A stretch of DNA of 5,698 bases from assembly GCA_001871015.1 (NCBI GenBank), contig MNUO01000084.1, positions 1 through 5,698 on the forward strand, in the 5' to 3' direction. A program made the translations under genes and the position numbers. This stretch comes from Candidatus Desantisbacteria bacterium CG1_02_38_46 (GTDB taxonomy: Bacteria; Desantisbacteria; UBA1551; UBA1559). This document shows positions 1-5,698 of this stretch, in pieces (the first letter of the stretch is position 1; every line of letters begins with the position of its first letter). Under the pieces are notes generated by a model. The model was given only the letters and a program-made list of their open reading frames with translations, was not told the DNA's origin and searched no databases.

Positions 1-1695
1 TTCGTCTTTTGTTTTTGCCTTCCGGATTTTTTCAATAAAATTTTCATTCCACTTCATTAGTTCTAAATAGACAAAATCGTCATTACTATTATCTCTTTTT
101 ATAACTTTATAAATTCTTTCGTTACAATCTTTCACATGTTCGTCGAGTTGTTCTACCAAAATAAATTTCCTATCCCCACCATCCTCTTTATTAAGTTCTA
201 AAGTAGCGTGTCCGGTTGTCCCAGAGCCGGCAAAAAAATCTAAGATTATATCATCCTTTTTTGTCATGATTTTTAATACGTCAACGATTGTATAAAGAGA
301 TTTTGGGAAGCTTACTCGCAATTTCCTCCCTAAAATTTTCTCTAACAATCTTGTCCCATAAAAAGTGGCGTTGTATCTTTTGTCAAACCAGTGAGTAACC
401 AACATCTGCTGTTCTCTATATTTCTTATAGATTTGGATCTTTCCTTTCTCGTCTTTTGAAGCAATATATTCCTCCTTTTTATTTTTTAAATTTTCTGTGA
501 ATGTGTTTTTCTTGAGTTGCCAGCATTTTTCTTTTCCATTAACAACGGGCAAGATTTTCGTATAGTTCTTTTTATTCTCCAATGTGATTTCTTTCAAATC
601 CGGATTGACAAAAATAGGATAGAAATAGTTTTCTCTTTCGTTCCTTAATTTTTCTTCTATATTGGCCAACCTTATAAAGTTCTCCAATCTATATTTCCCT
701 TTTTCGTCTTCAAGGTTGAATGTTTGCTTTTTCTCAATATTGATAGCCACTTTATTAAAATTTGCGTGTTCCTTATGTTTGGCGTAAACCAACATAAAAT
801 CAATGGTTACCGAAAAGAATTTAGTAAATTGTCTTCCTCGAGGATTCGTCAAAACACAGATAACGCCTAATCTGTTATCTCTATCGAATATCTCGTCAGC
901 TAAAGCTCCTAAATAAAATAACTCATTATGGTCGATAGCAATTGCTATAAATCCATCATCTGTTAAAAATTCTCTCGCTACTTCCAACCTATTTTTCATG
1001 AACGTTATCCATGTGGAATGATTGAAGGCATTATTATAGGTGAATGTTTCTAAGCTACCCCCGGTATTATACGGTGGATCAATGTAAATCAGTTTTACTT
1101 TTCCGGCGAAGCGTTTTTTGAGGGAGTGGAGGGCTAAAAAATTGTTGCCTTTGATAATAAGATTGTCTTTTATATTGCCATTTTCATCGGTTCTGAATTC
1201 GTCTAATTTGTGCTCGCCTTTTTTATCTATTCGTTTGGCATTCGTAAAAACTTTTGGGTCCAAAAGCCGACTGATTTCATCAGGCGCTAAAATTTCATTC
1301 CAGAAAATCTCATCTCGTTTTTGGTCTTCTTTGGTCATTCCGCCTTCAAGCACGCAGTCCTTATATGGCCATGAGAGCACAACTTCTTTCTTCTCGCTTA
1401 AATACTCATCGCCTAAAATCAATCCAATTTTATTTTTAAAAGCAGTATAAGAATCCGGCAAAAATTGCTTGTTGGAAATAAACTTAATAAATTTATCCTT
1501 ATCAAAAATCGTGGCATTGCCTATTTCCGTAAAAAATACCTCTTTCATTTGCTTATCCACCAAAAGAAGTTCAATCAAGTCCTTATCCAACTTTAGTGCA
1601 AGCTCAATAACTTTGTTTTTCAAAATTTCACCTTTACTAATAAGACGTTCGTCTCTTTGAATCAAGTTTTTCAAACTGTCTAATAAGTTTTTCAT
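1..1695 (-). CDS. mod: Type III restriction-modification DNA methyltransferase (Mod), partial at the left edge
   Basis: I translated the minus strand from the ATG at 1695 and found 565 uninterrupted codons up to base 1, so the 3' end is cut off by the window. The order of motifs is that of a beta-class adenine-N6 methyltransferase. The catalytic motif IV, DPPYNTG, lies at residues 206-212 inside IYIDPPYNTGG. The AdoMet-binding motif I, DFFAGSGTTG, comes later at 486-495. The stretch between them (about 280-450) should hold the target-recognition domain. The N-terminal region contains PYKDCVLEGG (about 110-119), APDEISRLLDPKV and NLIIKGNN, which I recognise from type III Mod (EcoP15I-like) proteins. 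Family role: Mod sets sequence specificity, methylates one strand and partners with a Res helicase-nuclease. The start is the first ATG after an in-frame TGA at 1705-1707, and no strong ribosome binding site precedes it. A res gene would lie left of the window. Without one, this could be an orphan methyltransferase. Confidence 0.93.
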   Translation of the reverse strand, partial: MKNLLDSLKNLIQRDERLISKGEILKNKVIELALKLDKDLIELLLVDKQMKEVFFTEIGNATIFDKDKFIKFISNKQFLPDSYTAFKNKIGLILGDEYLSEKKEVVLSWPYKDCVLEGGMTKEDQKRDEIFWNEILAPDEISRLLDPKVFTNAKRIDKKGEHKLDEFRTDENGNIKDNLIIKGNNFLALHSLKKRFAGKVKLIYIDPPYNTGGSLETFTYNNAFNHSTWITFMKNRLEVAREFLTDDGFIAIAIDHNELFYLGALADEIFDRDNRLGVICVLTNPRGRQFTKFFSVTIDFMLVYAKHKEHANFNKVAINIEKKQTFNLEDEKGKYRLENFIRLANIEEKLRNERENYFYPIFVNPDLKEITLENKKNYTKILPVVNGKEKCWQLKKNTFTENLKNKKEEYIASKDEKGKIQIYKKYREQQMLVTHWFDKRYNATFYGTRLLEKILGRKLRVSFPKSLYTIVDVLKIMTKKDDIILDFFAGSGTTGHATLELNKEDGGDRKFILVEQLDEHVKDCNERIYKVIKRDNSNDDFVYLELMKWNENFIEKIRKAKTKDE

Positions 1696-1699
1696 AATT

Positions 1700-1822
1700 T
1701 CATCTCATTAAATCATCAATGCTAACACCTGACCAATGTTTGGCTGGATAGATTTTTGAATAAACTGAAAGGATGGAGAAACGCGAACCGCCAAAACAGC
1801 CAGCAAAAACTCTCAATTGATT
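1700..1822 (-). other. Short open stretch of 40 codons just upstream of mod, possible gene remnant
   Basis: Between in-frame stops, the minus strand stays open for 40 codons and ends in TGA at 1702-1700, only 4 nt before the mod ATG at 1695. The predicted C-terminal end reads KIYPAKHWSGVSIDDLMR. There is no ATG near the beginning; the only possible early start is TTG at 1816-1814. I do not recognise a domain. The tight spacing to mod would suit translational coupling, and the tail looks like plausible protein. The stretch is short, however, and could be open by chance or be the 3' end of a gene lost when this region was rearranged. Confidence 0.2.
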
Positions 1823-1868
1823 TCAAAAAACCTTTTGATTACCTCGCAAAACTGCCCGCCGAAACCCG

Positions 1869-1893
1869 AGCCGCAGGCGAGAGCGAGGCGGCT
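1869..1893. repeat. GC-rich inverted repeat in the tRNA-mod spacer
   Basis: The arms AGCCGC (1869-1874) and GCGGCT (1888-1893) are perfect complements and flank a 13-nt loop. They lie in a strongly GC-rich patch (about 1842-1893) inside otherwise AT-rich DNA. The patch also holds other near-repeats, such as CCTCGC, CCCGCC and GCGAGG. It sits 9 nt past the 3' end of the tRNA gene. No T-run follows on the minus strand, so it is a poor intrinsic terminator. It may be a dispersed intergenic repeat or a scar of insertion. Nothing here shows a protein-coding role. Confidence 0.45.
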
Positions 1894-1902
1894 AATTCAG
1901 TA

Positions 1903-1977
1903 TGGTGGAGGTAGGCGGACTTGAACCGCCGACCCCTTCGTTGCGAACGAAGTGCTCTACCACTGAGCTATACCCCC
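1903..1977 (-). tRNA. tRNA-Ala, anticodon CGC
   Basis: The minus strand folds into a complete 75-nt cloverleaf. The acceptor arms are GGGGGTA and TACCTCC, the D arm is GCTC/GAGC with a 7-nt loop, and the anticodon stem is CTTCG/CGAAG with loop TTCGCAA. The variable loop is 5 nt (GGGTC), and the T arm is GGCGG/CCGCC with loop TTCAAGT. The discriminator is A and the 3' CCA is encoded at 1905-1903. The anticodon CGC (1945-1943) reads the alanine codon GCG. The third acceptor pair is G-U, the classic identity signal for alanyl-tRNA synthetase, which independently supports alanine. The gene lies 86 nt after coaBC on the same strand. No convincing promoter of its own is visible. Confidence 0.97.
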
Positions 1978-2012
1978 TTTATTTCTATCTCTTCAATTCT
2001 TAAAAAATTTCT

Positions 2013-2039
2013 TTAGAAAAACCTGTCTCTTTTTTCTAA
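2013..2039 (-). terminator. AT-rich inverted repeat after coaBC, possible weak terminator
   Basis: The arms TTAGAAAAA (2013-2021) and TTTTTCTAA (2031-2039) form a perfect 9-bp inverted repeat around a 9-nt loop. It starts about 25 nt after the coaBC stop and lies before the tRNA. On the minus strand the 3' arm is T-rich, and a second T-run follows a few bases later. The stem has only one G-C pair, so it would be weak. It could end the mla-coaBC transcript, or it could be read through into the tRNA. Confidence 0.3.
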
Positions 2040-2063
2040 TCCGGTTTATATTATCTAAATAAT

Positions 2064-3251
2064 TCATGGTTTAATCCTATCAAGAATTCTTCTGGCAATT
2101 TCTGATTTGTGAAGTTTTGGAAAACTTGTTACCTTTCCATTTCTTTCTATAAAAACTACTTTGTTTGTATCACTGCCAAATGGATAGTTGCCCTTGATTT
2201 TATTTGCAACAATTAGGTCTAAGTTCTTTTCCTTCAGTTTCTCTTTTGCATTTTTGATGAGATTTTCTGTTTCCAGGGCAAAGCCAACCAGAATTCTTTT
2301 CCCTTTTCTTTTTCCAAGTTCTGCAAGTATATCAGAAGTACTTTCAATCCTTAGATTCAATTCATCTTTCATCTTTATCTTCTCTTTTACTCTAACCGAT
2401 GGTTTCCAATCTGAAACAGCTGCAGACATAATTACTATATCGCTGTCGTCAAAATGATGCAGCACTTCCTTCTCCATTTCCTCTGCAGACAAAACTTGCA
2501 TAAATTTCACACCGTCTGGGAGGGCAAGATTGGTTGGTCCTGAAATGAGCACGACTTTGCCACCTCTATCCCGTGCCTCCTGTGCAAGGGCAAATCCCAT
2601 TTTTCCCGAGGATGGATTTGATATATACCGAACAGGGTCAATAAACTCACGCGTCGGACCTGCTGTTACAAGTATTTTTTTTCCCTCTAAATCCTGTTTT
2701 ACACCAATAAGAGCAACTATCTCTTCAACTATTTCCTCTGGTTCTACCATCCTGCCTTCGCCTTCCTCATCACAGGCAAGATTGCCTGAGGCAGGTCCTA
2801 TAAACCTGAATCCGCGCTTCTTTAATTTTCTTATGTTCTCCTGCAAGATTGGATTTCTGTACATACTTTCATTCATAGCAGGAGCTACAAGAATTGTGCA
2901 ACGGCATGCCAGCACTGTGGCAGAAAGTGGGTCATCAGCAATTCCCCAGGCTAATTTTGAAATAATGTTTGCTGTGGCAGGGGCAACAATAATAATATCT
3001 GCCCTTTTTGCTAAAGAAATATGTTTTATCTCATGCTCCCGGATGCCTATCGGCTTGAACATATCAGCATAAACTGAATTACAGGAAATTGTTTGAAAAG
3101 TAATTACAGATACAAACTCAGTTGCATTTCCAGTCATAATAACATTGACATTGGCACCGAGTTTCCTCAATCGGCTCACGAGGTCTACTGATTTGTAGCA
3201 GGCGATACTTCCAGTCACGCCAAGAACAATCTCTTTTCCTTTTAGTATCAT
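2064..3251 (-). CDS. coaBC: Bifunctional phosphopantothenoylcysteine decarboxylase / phosphopantothenate-cysteine ligase
   Basis: This 395-residue cytosolic protein carries out two consecutive steps of coenzyme A synthesis. CoaB joins 4'-phosphopantothenate to cysteine using CTP, and CoaC decarboxylates the product to 4'-phosphopantetheine. The CoaC half (about 1-180) is a flavoprotein with GVTGSIACYKS at 11-21, the likely catalytic His77 in HISLAKRAD, APATAN at 90-95, PAMNESM at 124-130 and the active-site Cys160 in LACDEEGEGRM. The CoaB half (about 190-395) shows TAGPTREFIDPVRYISNPSSGKMG, SAAVSDW at 276-282, EKIK at 290-293, GFALETE at 323-329 and ANKI...FGSDTN. The length is normal for the fused enzyme. 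Its ATG overlaps the mlaD stop (ATGA, 3251-3248), so translation is probably coupled. Two departures from the usual motifs are Asp161 where Gly normally follows the cysteine, and Tyr131 where Trp is common after PAMNxxM. Confidence 0.96.
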   Translation of the reverse strand: MILKGKEIVLGVTGSIACYKSVDLVSRLRKLGANVNVIMTGNATEFVSVITFQTISCNSVYADMFKPIGIREHEIKHISLAKRADIIIVAPATANIISKLAWGIADDPLSATVLACRCTILVAPAMNESMYRNPILQENIRKLKKRGFRFIGPASGNLACDEEGEGRMVEPEEIVEEIVALIGVKQDLEGKKILVTAGPTREFIDPVRYISNPSSGKMGFALAQEARDRGGKVVLISGPTNLALPDGVKFMQVLSAEEMEKEVLHHFDDSDIVIMSAAVSDWKPSVRVKEKIKMKDELNLRIESTSDILAELGKRKGKRILVGFALETENLIKNAKEKLKEKNLDLIVANKIKGNYPFGSDTNKVVFIERNGKVTSFPKLHKSEIARRILDRIKP

Positions 3252-4117
3252 TTTTTCTTTTTAGGTTTGCCCATTATTAACCAGGAAGGATTTTCCTTTA
3301 TGTCTTCACTAAAAACTTTGAAATTTGCAACGATTTCTTTAATGTCATTAGCAACCTGTTTGTCATTAAGCAGGACACCAACAGTTCCCTCCCCCCTTTC
3401 TACTTTATCCAGAATTGCATTCAAACTTGTAGTAGTTTTCTCAAGTTTAATAAGAGTCTCTTTAAGTTTTGAAATAGCAATCTGTACATTTTCCTTGCTT
3501 CCTGAAGTTATGTCTTTTATATCTCCTGCTGCCCTGTTGAGATTATTGAGAAAAGTGGAGGCATTCTCCTGAAGTGTGTTTATTGCGCTCCTGAAATCTG
3601 AGATTGCCAATTCCAATTCCTGAAGGGAAACCTTATCTGTGAATTTCCTGACGGATTTGACAATCTTACCTGATTCTTCTGCAATTTCCTGCCCCTGCCT
3701 GATAATTTCTTCAAGTCGCCTCGTTTCTTCACCTCTAACAAAGCCCCCTGGCTTCAGAAACGCAGATGAAGTTCCAGGGTCTATTTCTATATACTTCTCT
3801 CCCATAAATCCGAGAGTGTTTAAATAAAATTTGGAATCGCTGCGAACAAGCACAGCACTGTTTAACCAGAGTGTAAGAATAACCATGTTGTCTTCAGGAG
3901 AAAGGCGAATATCTGTAACACTCCCGGCTTTTACACCAGCAAGTCTTACAGGCGCACCCACATCCAGACCCTCTACGAAGTTAAATGTAACTTTTATATA
4001 ATACCCCTTTTTGAAAAAATGGAATTTTCCAATCATAAATGTAAAGACAAAAAGGATGACTATGGCAATGGATATTAAAATTCCTACTTTTACCTCTGGA
4101 CTAAATTCCTTTTTCAT
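3248..4117 (-). CDS. mlaD: MCE-domain protein of a phospholipid ABC transporter (MlaD/Ttg2C type)
   Basis: This is the substrate-binding MCE subunit, anchored in the inner membrane with its bulk in the periplasm. In the Mla family it forms a hexameric ring that shuttles phospholipids to or from the MlaFE transporter. I place the start at 4117 (289 residues, MKKEFSPEVKVG) because AAGGAG lies 4 nt upstream. The ATG at 4141 would add 8 residues but has no such site and lies inside a hairpin. Residues 11-30 form one hydrophobic anchor. An MCE domain follows at about 41-119, with VRLAGVKAGSV and GFMGEKYIEIDPG. A long, probably helical region (about 125-235) is followed by the C-terminal motif ERGEGTVGVLLND (240-252) and a lysine-rich tail. 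It is clearly longer than E. coli MlaD (183 residues). It sits between mlaF and coaBC, and its stop overlaps the coaBC start. Confidence 0.93.
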   Translation of the reverse strand: MKKEFSPEVKVGILISIAIVILFVFTFMIGKFHFFKKGYYIKVTFNFVEGLDVGAPVRLAGVKAGSVTDIRLSPEDNMVILTLWLNSAVLVRSDSKFYLNTLGFMGEKYIEIDPGTSSAFLKPGGFVRGEETRRLEEIIRQGQEIAEESGKIVKSVRKFTDKVSLQELELAISDFRSAINTLQENASTFLNNLNRAAGDIKDITSGSKENVQIAISKLKETLIKLEKTTTSLNAILDKVERGEGTVGVLLNDKQVANDIKEIVANFKVFSEDIKENPSWLIMGKPKKKK

Positions 4118-4121
4118 TGTT

Positions 4122-4127
4122 CTCCTT
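4122..4127 (-). promoter_or_regulatory. Shine-Dalgarno site that fixes the mlaD start at 4117
   Basis: AAGGAG on the minus strand (4127-4122) lies 4 nt before the ATG at 4117-4115. It is the clearest ribosome binding site in the window. The alternative in-frame ATG at 4141 has no purine-rich site at the right distance. Confidence 0.8.
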
Positions 4128-4131
4128 GTAA

Positions 4132-4181
4132 ACCCCTGCATTTAGATTGTCAGCTTATTTTATCTGACAATCTGCAGGGGT
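4132..4181 (-). promoter_or_regulatory. Long hairpin spanning the mlaF stop and mlaD leader
   Basis: AGATTGTCAG (4144-4153) and CTGACAATCT (4164-4173) are perfect 10-bp arms around a 10-nt loop. Outside a 4-nt bulge (4140-4143), ACCCCTGC (4132-4139) pairs perfectly with GCAGGGGT (4174-4181), giving 18 base pairs in all. On the transcript the loop holds the mlaF stop codon (4157-4155). The upstream ATG (4141) falls at the bulge, and the mlaD ribosome binding site begins 5 nt beyond the base of the stem. No T-run follows, so this is not a standard terminator. It could stabilise or process the mRNA, or tune MlaF to MlaD translation. Confidence 0.75.
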
Positions 4182-4895
4182 CCTCATATATTTTTCTAAA
4201 ATTTCTCCTTCTCTTTTTTTCATCTCCTCTACATTTTCAACACAGGCAATTTTTCCCTGATGAAATACAGCGATGCGGTCCGCAATTTTATATGCATTCT
4301 GGAGGTCATGTGTAACTGCAATTGAAGTGACCTTGAGTCTTTCTTGCAAATCCCTTATGAGAGAGTTGACGTTGTCAATCATTGCAACATCCACCCCGGT
4401 AGTTGGCTCATCATAGAGAATAATCCTGGGATTCATCACAATCGCTCGAGCCAGCGCAACCCTCTTCTTCATCCCACCTGAAAGTTCTTCAATTCTTACA
4501 TCTTCTGTGCCGATTAATCCTACAAGTTGCAGCTTCTCACTAACAATCTTCCTGATTTCCTCATCGTTTAAATCAGTGTGCTGCTTTAATCCAAATCCTA
4601 CATTCTCTTCCACGGTCAGCGAATCAAAAAGAGCACCTCCCTGAAAAACCATCCCGAAAGAAAACCGAATTTTCTTCAGGTCCTTCCCCTTTAACTTGGT
4701 GATATCCATTCCATCAATAAAAATCTCACCTGAATCAGGTTTGAGCAATCCAATAATATGTTTGAGGAGAACGCTCTTACCACATCCACTTGGACCAATA
4801 ATTCCAATCAACTCGCCAGGGTTAATATCCAGACTTAATCCGCACAGGACATTATGCTCACCAAATTTCTTATTTAAATTAGAAATTTTAATCAT
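4155..4895 (-). CDS. mlaF: ABC transporter ATPase for phospholipid transport (MlaF/Ttg2A type)
   Basis: This 246-residue cytosolic ATPase would dimerise and power the MlaE permease. All ABC motifs are present: Walker A GPSGCGKS (34-41), Q-loop Gln85 in VFQ, signature LSGGM (138-142), Walker B RIILYDEP with catalytic Glu163 (157-164), and switch His196. The LSGGMKKRVALARAI form and the position between an MlaE permease and an MCE protein place it in the Mla/Ttg2A group rather than among general importers. The D-loop reads GVDV (167-170) where related ATPases usually have GxDP. The gene starts 41 nt after the mlaE stop. Its ribosome binding site is weak, and the spacer carries a tandem repeat. 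The end of the gene forms part of the hairpin before mlaD. Confidence 0.95.
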   Translation of the reverse strand: MIKISNLNKKFGEHNVLCGLSLDINPGELIGIIGPSGCGKSVLLKHIIGLLKPDSGEIFIDGMDITKLKGKDLKKIRFSFGMVFQGGALFDSLTVEENVGFGLKQHTDLNDEEIRKIVSEKLQLVGLIGTEDVRIEELSGGMKKRVALARAIVMNPRIILYDEPTTGVDVAMIDNVNSLIRDLQERLKVTSIAVTHDLQNAYKIADRIAVFHQGKIACVENVEEMKKREGEILEKYMRTPADCQIK

Positions 4896-4907
4896 GATAA
4901 CTTTGTT

Positions 4908-4941
4908 ACCAAGTAGGTCTTACGACCAAGTAGGTCTTAAG
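4908..4941. repeat. Two tandem 17-bp repeats at the mlaE-mlaF junction
   Basis: Two adjacent 17-bp units, at 4908-4924 and 4925-4941, begin ACCAAGTAGGTCTTA and differ at one position (16 of 17 identical). The second unit contains the mlaE stop codon (4939-4937). The first fills most of the spacer up to 12 nt before the mlaF ATG. This could be a recent slippage duplication, or a paired binding site in the mRNA or DNA. Confidence 0.85.
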
Positions 4942-5698
4942 ACAAGAGATGGAAGAGCACCGAAAAGAAATAATCTGCTAATAAAATTGCCAGCGATGAA
5001 AAAACTACAGCAAAAGTTGTTGCACGGCTCACATCCTCTGTTCCACCTGTAACTACAAATCCTCTATAACAACTTATTATTGCAGTAACCATTCCGTAAA
5101 CTGTGGCTTTTGTCAATCCAAAATATATATCTTTTAATTTTGGATAATTTATTGCATGGTTTATATAAATGGCAGATTCCACTCCTAAATTATTGGTTGC
5201 CACAAGCCATCCGCCAAATAGTCCAATCAAATTTGCGAATATGACCAGTGCCGGCGTCATCACCAGACAGGCGAGAAACCTTGGGACAACAAGATATTGG
5301 ACCGGTTCAACTGCCAGAGATTCAAGTGCATCAATCTGCTCTGTAATTTTCATTGAACCTATCTCAGCAGCAAATGAAGAACCAACTCGTCCAGCACACA
5401 TCAGACCCACTATCAATGGTGACATCTCCCGAATCAAAGCTATTGCCACCACACCCCCAATATATGTTTTTCCCCCCAGAGGTGCAATGGCTAAACCCGT
5501 CTGCCATGCAGTAACCATCCCTATAAGCAACGATGTCACACCTATGATTAACAGGGAATCCATTCCAACAAATACCATCTGTGCAAAAATATTCTCCCTC
5601 AATCTTGAAGGCTGAAATATCCAGTATATTGTAGAAAAGAACAAAATTGTAATTCCACCTAAATGTCTTAAAAAAACAAGAATCTTATCACCAATCAT
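4937..5698 (-). CDS. mlaE: MlaE-family permease of a phospholipid ABC transporter
   Basis: This 253-residue integral inner-membrane protein would form the dimeric permease that binds MlaF on the cytosolic side and the MlaD ring on the periplasmic side. Hydrophobic segments are visible near residues 12-28, 42-63, 78-102, 137-168, 193-215 and 228-250. The family signature is clear: CAGRVGSSFAAEIGSMKITE begins at 101 and runs on into QIDALE (to 126), then VPRFLA at 138-143, and SRATTFAVV near the C-terminus (224-232). The length matches the usual 250-260 residues, so the ATG exactly at the right edge is a plausible true start. Its upstream signals lie outside the window, and an earlier start cannot be excluded. 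It is the first visible gene of the mlaE-mlaF-mlaD-coaBC cluster, so the operon promoter is probably beyond the edge. Confidence 0.93.
   Translation of the reverse strand: MIGDKILVFLRHLGGITILFFSTIYWIFQPSRLRENIFAQMVFVGMDSLLIIGVTSLLIGMVTAWQTGLAIAPLGGKTYIGGVVAIALIREMSPLIVGLMCAGRVGSSFAAEIGSMKITEQIDALESLAVEPVQYLVVPRFLACLVMTPALVIFANLIGLFGGWLVATNNLGVESAIYINHAINYPKLKDIYFGLTKATVYGMVTAIISCYRGFVVTGGTEDVSRATTFAVVFSSLAILLADYFFSVLFHLLS

Noticed and set aside
1118-1660. Plus-strand open frames of 110 and 63 codons
   Set aside because: They lie antisense to mod, whose motifs and unbroken frame are clear. Their serine- and phenylalanine-rich products are typical of shadows of an AT-rich gene.
1-1695. A frameshift or premature stop in mod
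   Set aside because: I translated every codon from 1695 to 1 and found no stop. Both catalytic motifs are in the same frame.
1700-1740. Promoter for mod (TTGGTC and ATTTAA-like words on the minus strand)
   Set aside because: The spacing is right, but the -10 word is poor and would leave a leader only a few bases long.
1741-1802. Inverted words TGGCTG and CAGCCA before mod
   Set aside because: The arms are only 6 bp and are separated by about 50 nt, which is easily found by chance.
2040-2085. Promoter for the tRNA (TTGATA and GATAAT-like words on the minus strand)
   Set aside because: The two words are about 22 nt apart rather than near 17, so the match is not convincing in AT-rich DNA.
2530-3072. 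Plus-strand open frame of 180 codons opposite coaBC
   Set aside because: It is antisense to well-conserved CoaBC motifs, resembles no family I recognise and has no ribosome binding site.
5169-5615. Plus-strand open frame of 148 codons opposite mlaE
   Set aside because: It is a shadow of the MlaE frame, which has strong family motifs.

Overview
This window is AT-rich bacterial DNA in which every supported gene lies on the minus strand, so the genes read from right to left. It points to a diderm (Gram-negative-type) bacterium, because it encodes the inner-membrane core of an Mla/Ttg2-type phospholipid transporter, which works with an outer membrane. The lysine-rich, AT-rich genes and the unusual gene neighbourhood would suit an uncultivated lineage, but no marker here allows a firm taxonomic call.

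In transcription order, the right two thirds holds a tight housekeeping cluster. It starts with mlaE (permease, 5698-4937), followed after 41 nt by mlaF (ATPase, 4895-4155), then mlaD (MCE-domain protein, best start 4117, end 3248). coaBC (3251-2064) overlaps the mlaD stop by ATGA. MlaE, MlaF and MlaD together would form an inner-membrane lipid ABC transporter. CoaBC makes 4'-phosphopantetheine for coenzyme A in the cytosol. The mlaF/mlaD junction carries a striking long hairpin, and the mlaE/mlaF junction carries a 17-bp tandem repeat. No mlaC or mlaB follows mlaD.

A tRNA-Ala with anticodon CGC (1977-1903) follows coaBC after 86 nt. Those 86 nt contain an AT-rich inverted repeat.

The left third, beyond the 3' end of the tRNA, looks like accessory DNA. 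It has a short GC-rich patch with inverted repeats, then a 40-codon open stretch of unknown meaning, then a type III restriction-modification methyltransferase gene (mod). The mod gene starts at 1695 and runs open through all 565 codons to the left edge. Its partner restriction gene, if there is one, lies outside the window. A defence gene immediately behind a tRNA 3' end fits a tRNA-linked insertion site, but neither an integrase nor att repeats are visible.

I found no CRISPR array, insertion sequence, or clearly new multi-gene system. The best candidates for novelty are the two junction structures in the mla cluster and the tRNA/mod boundary.
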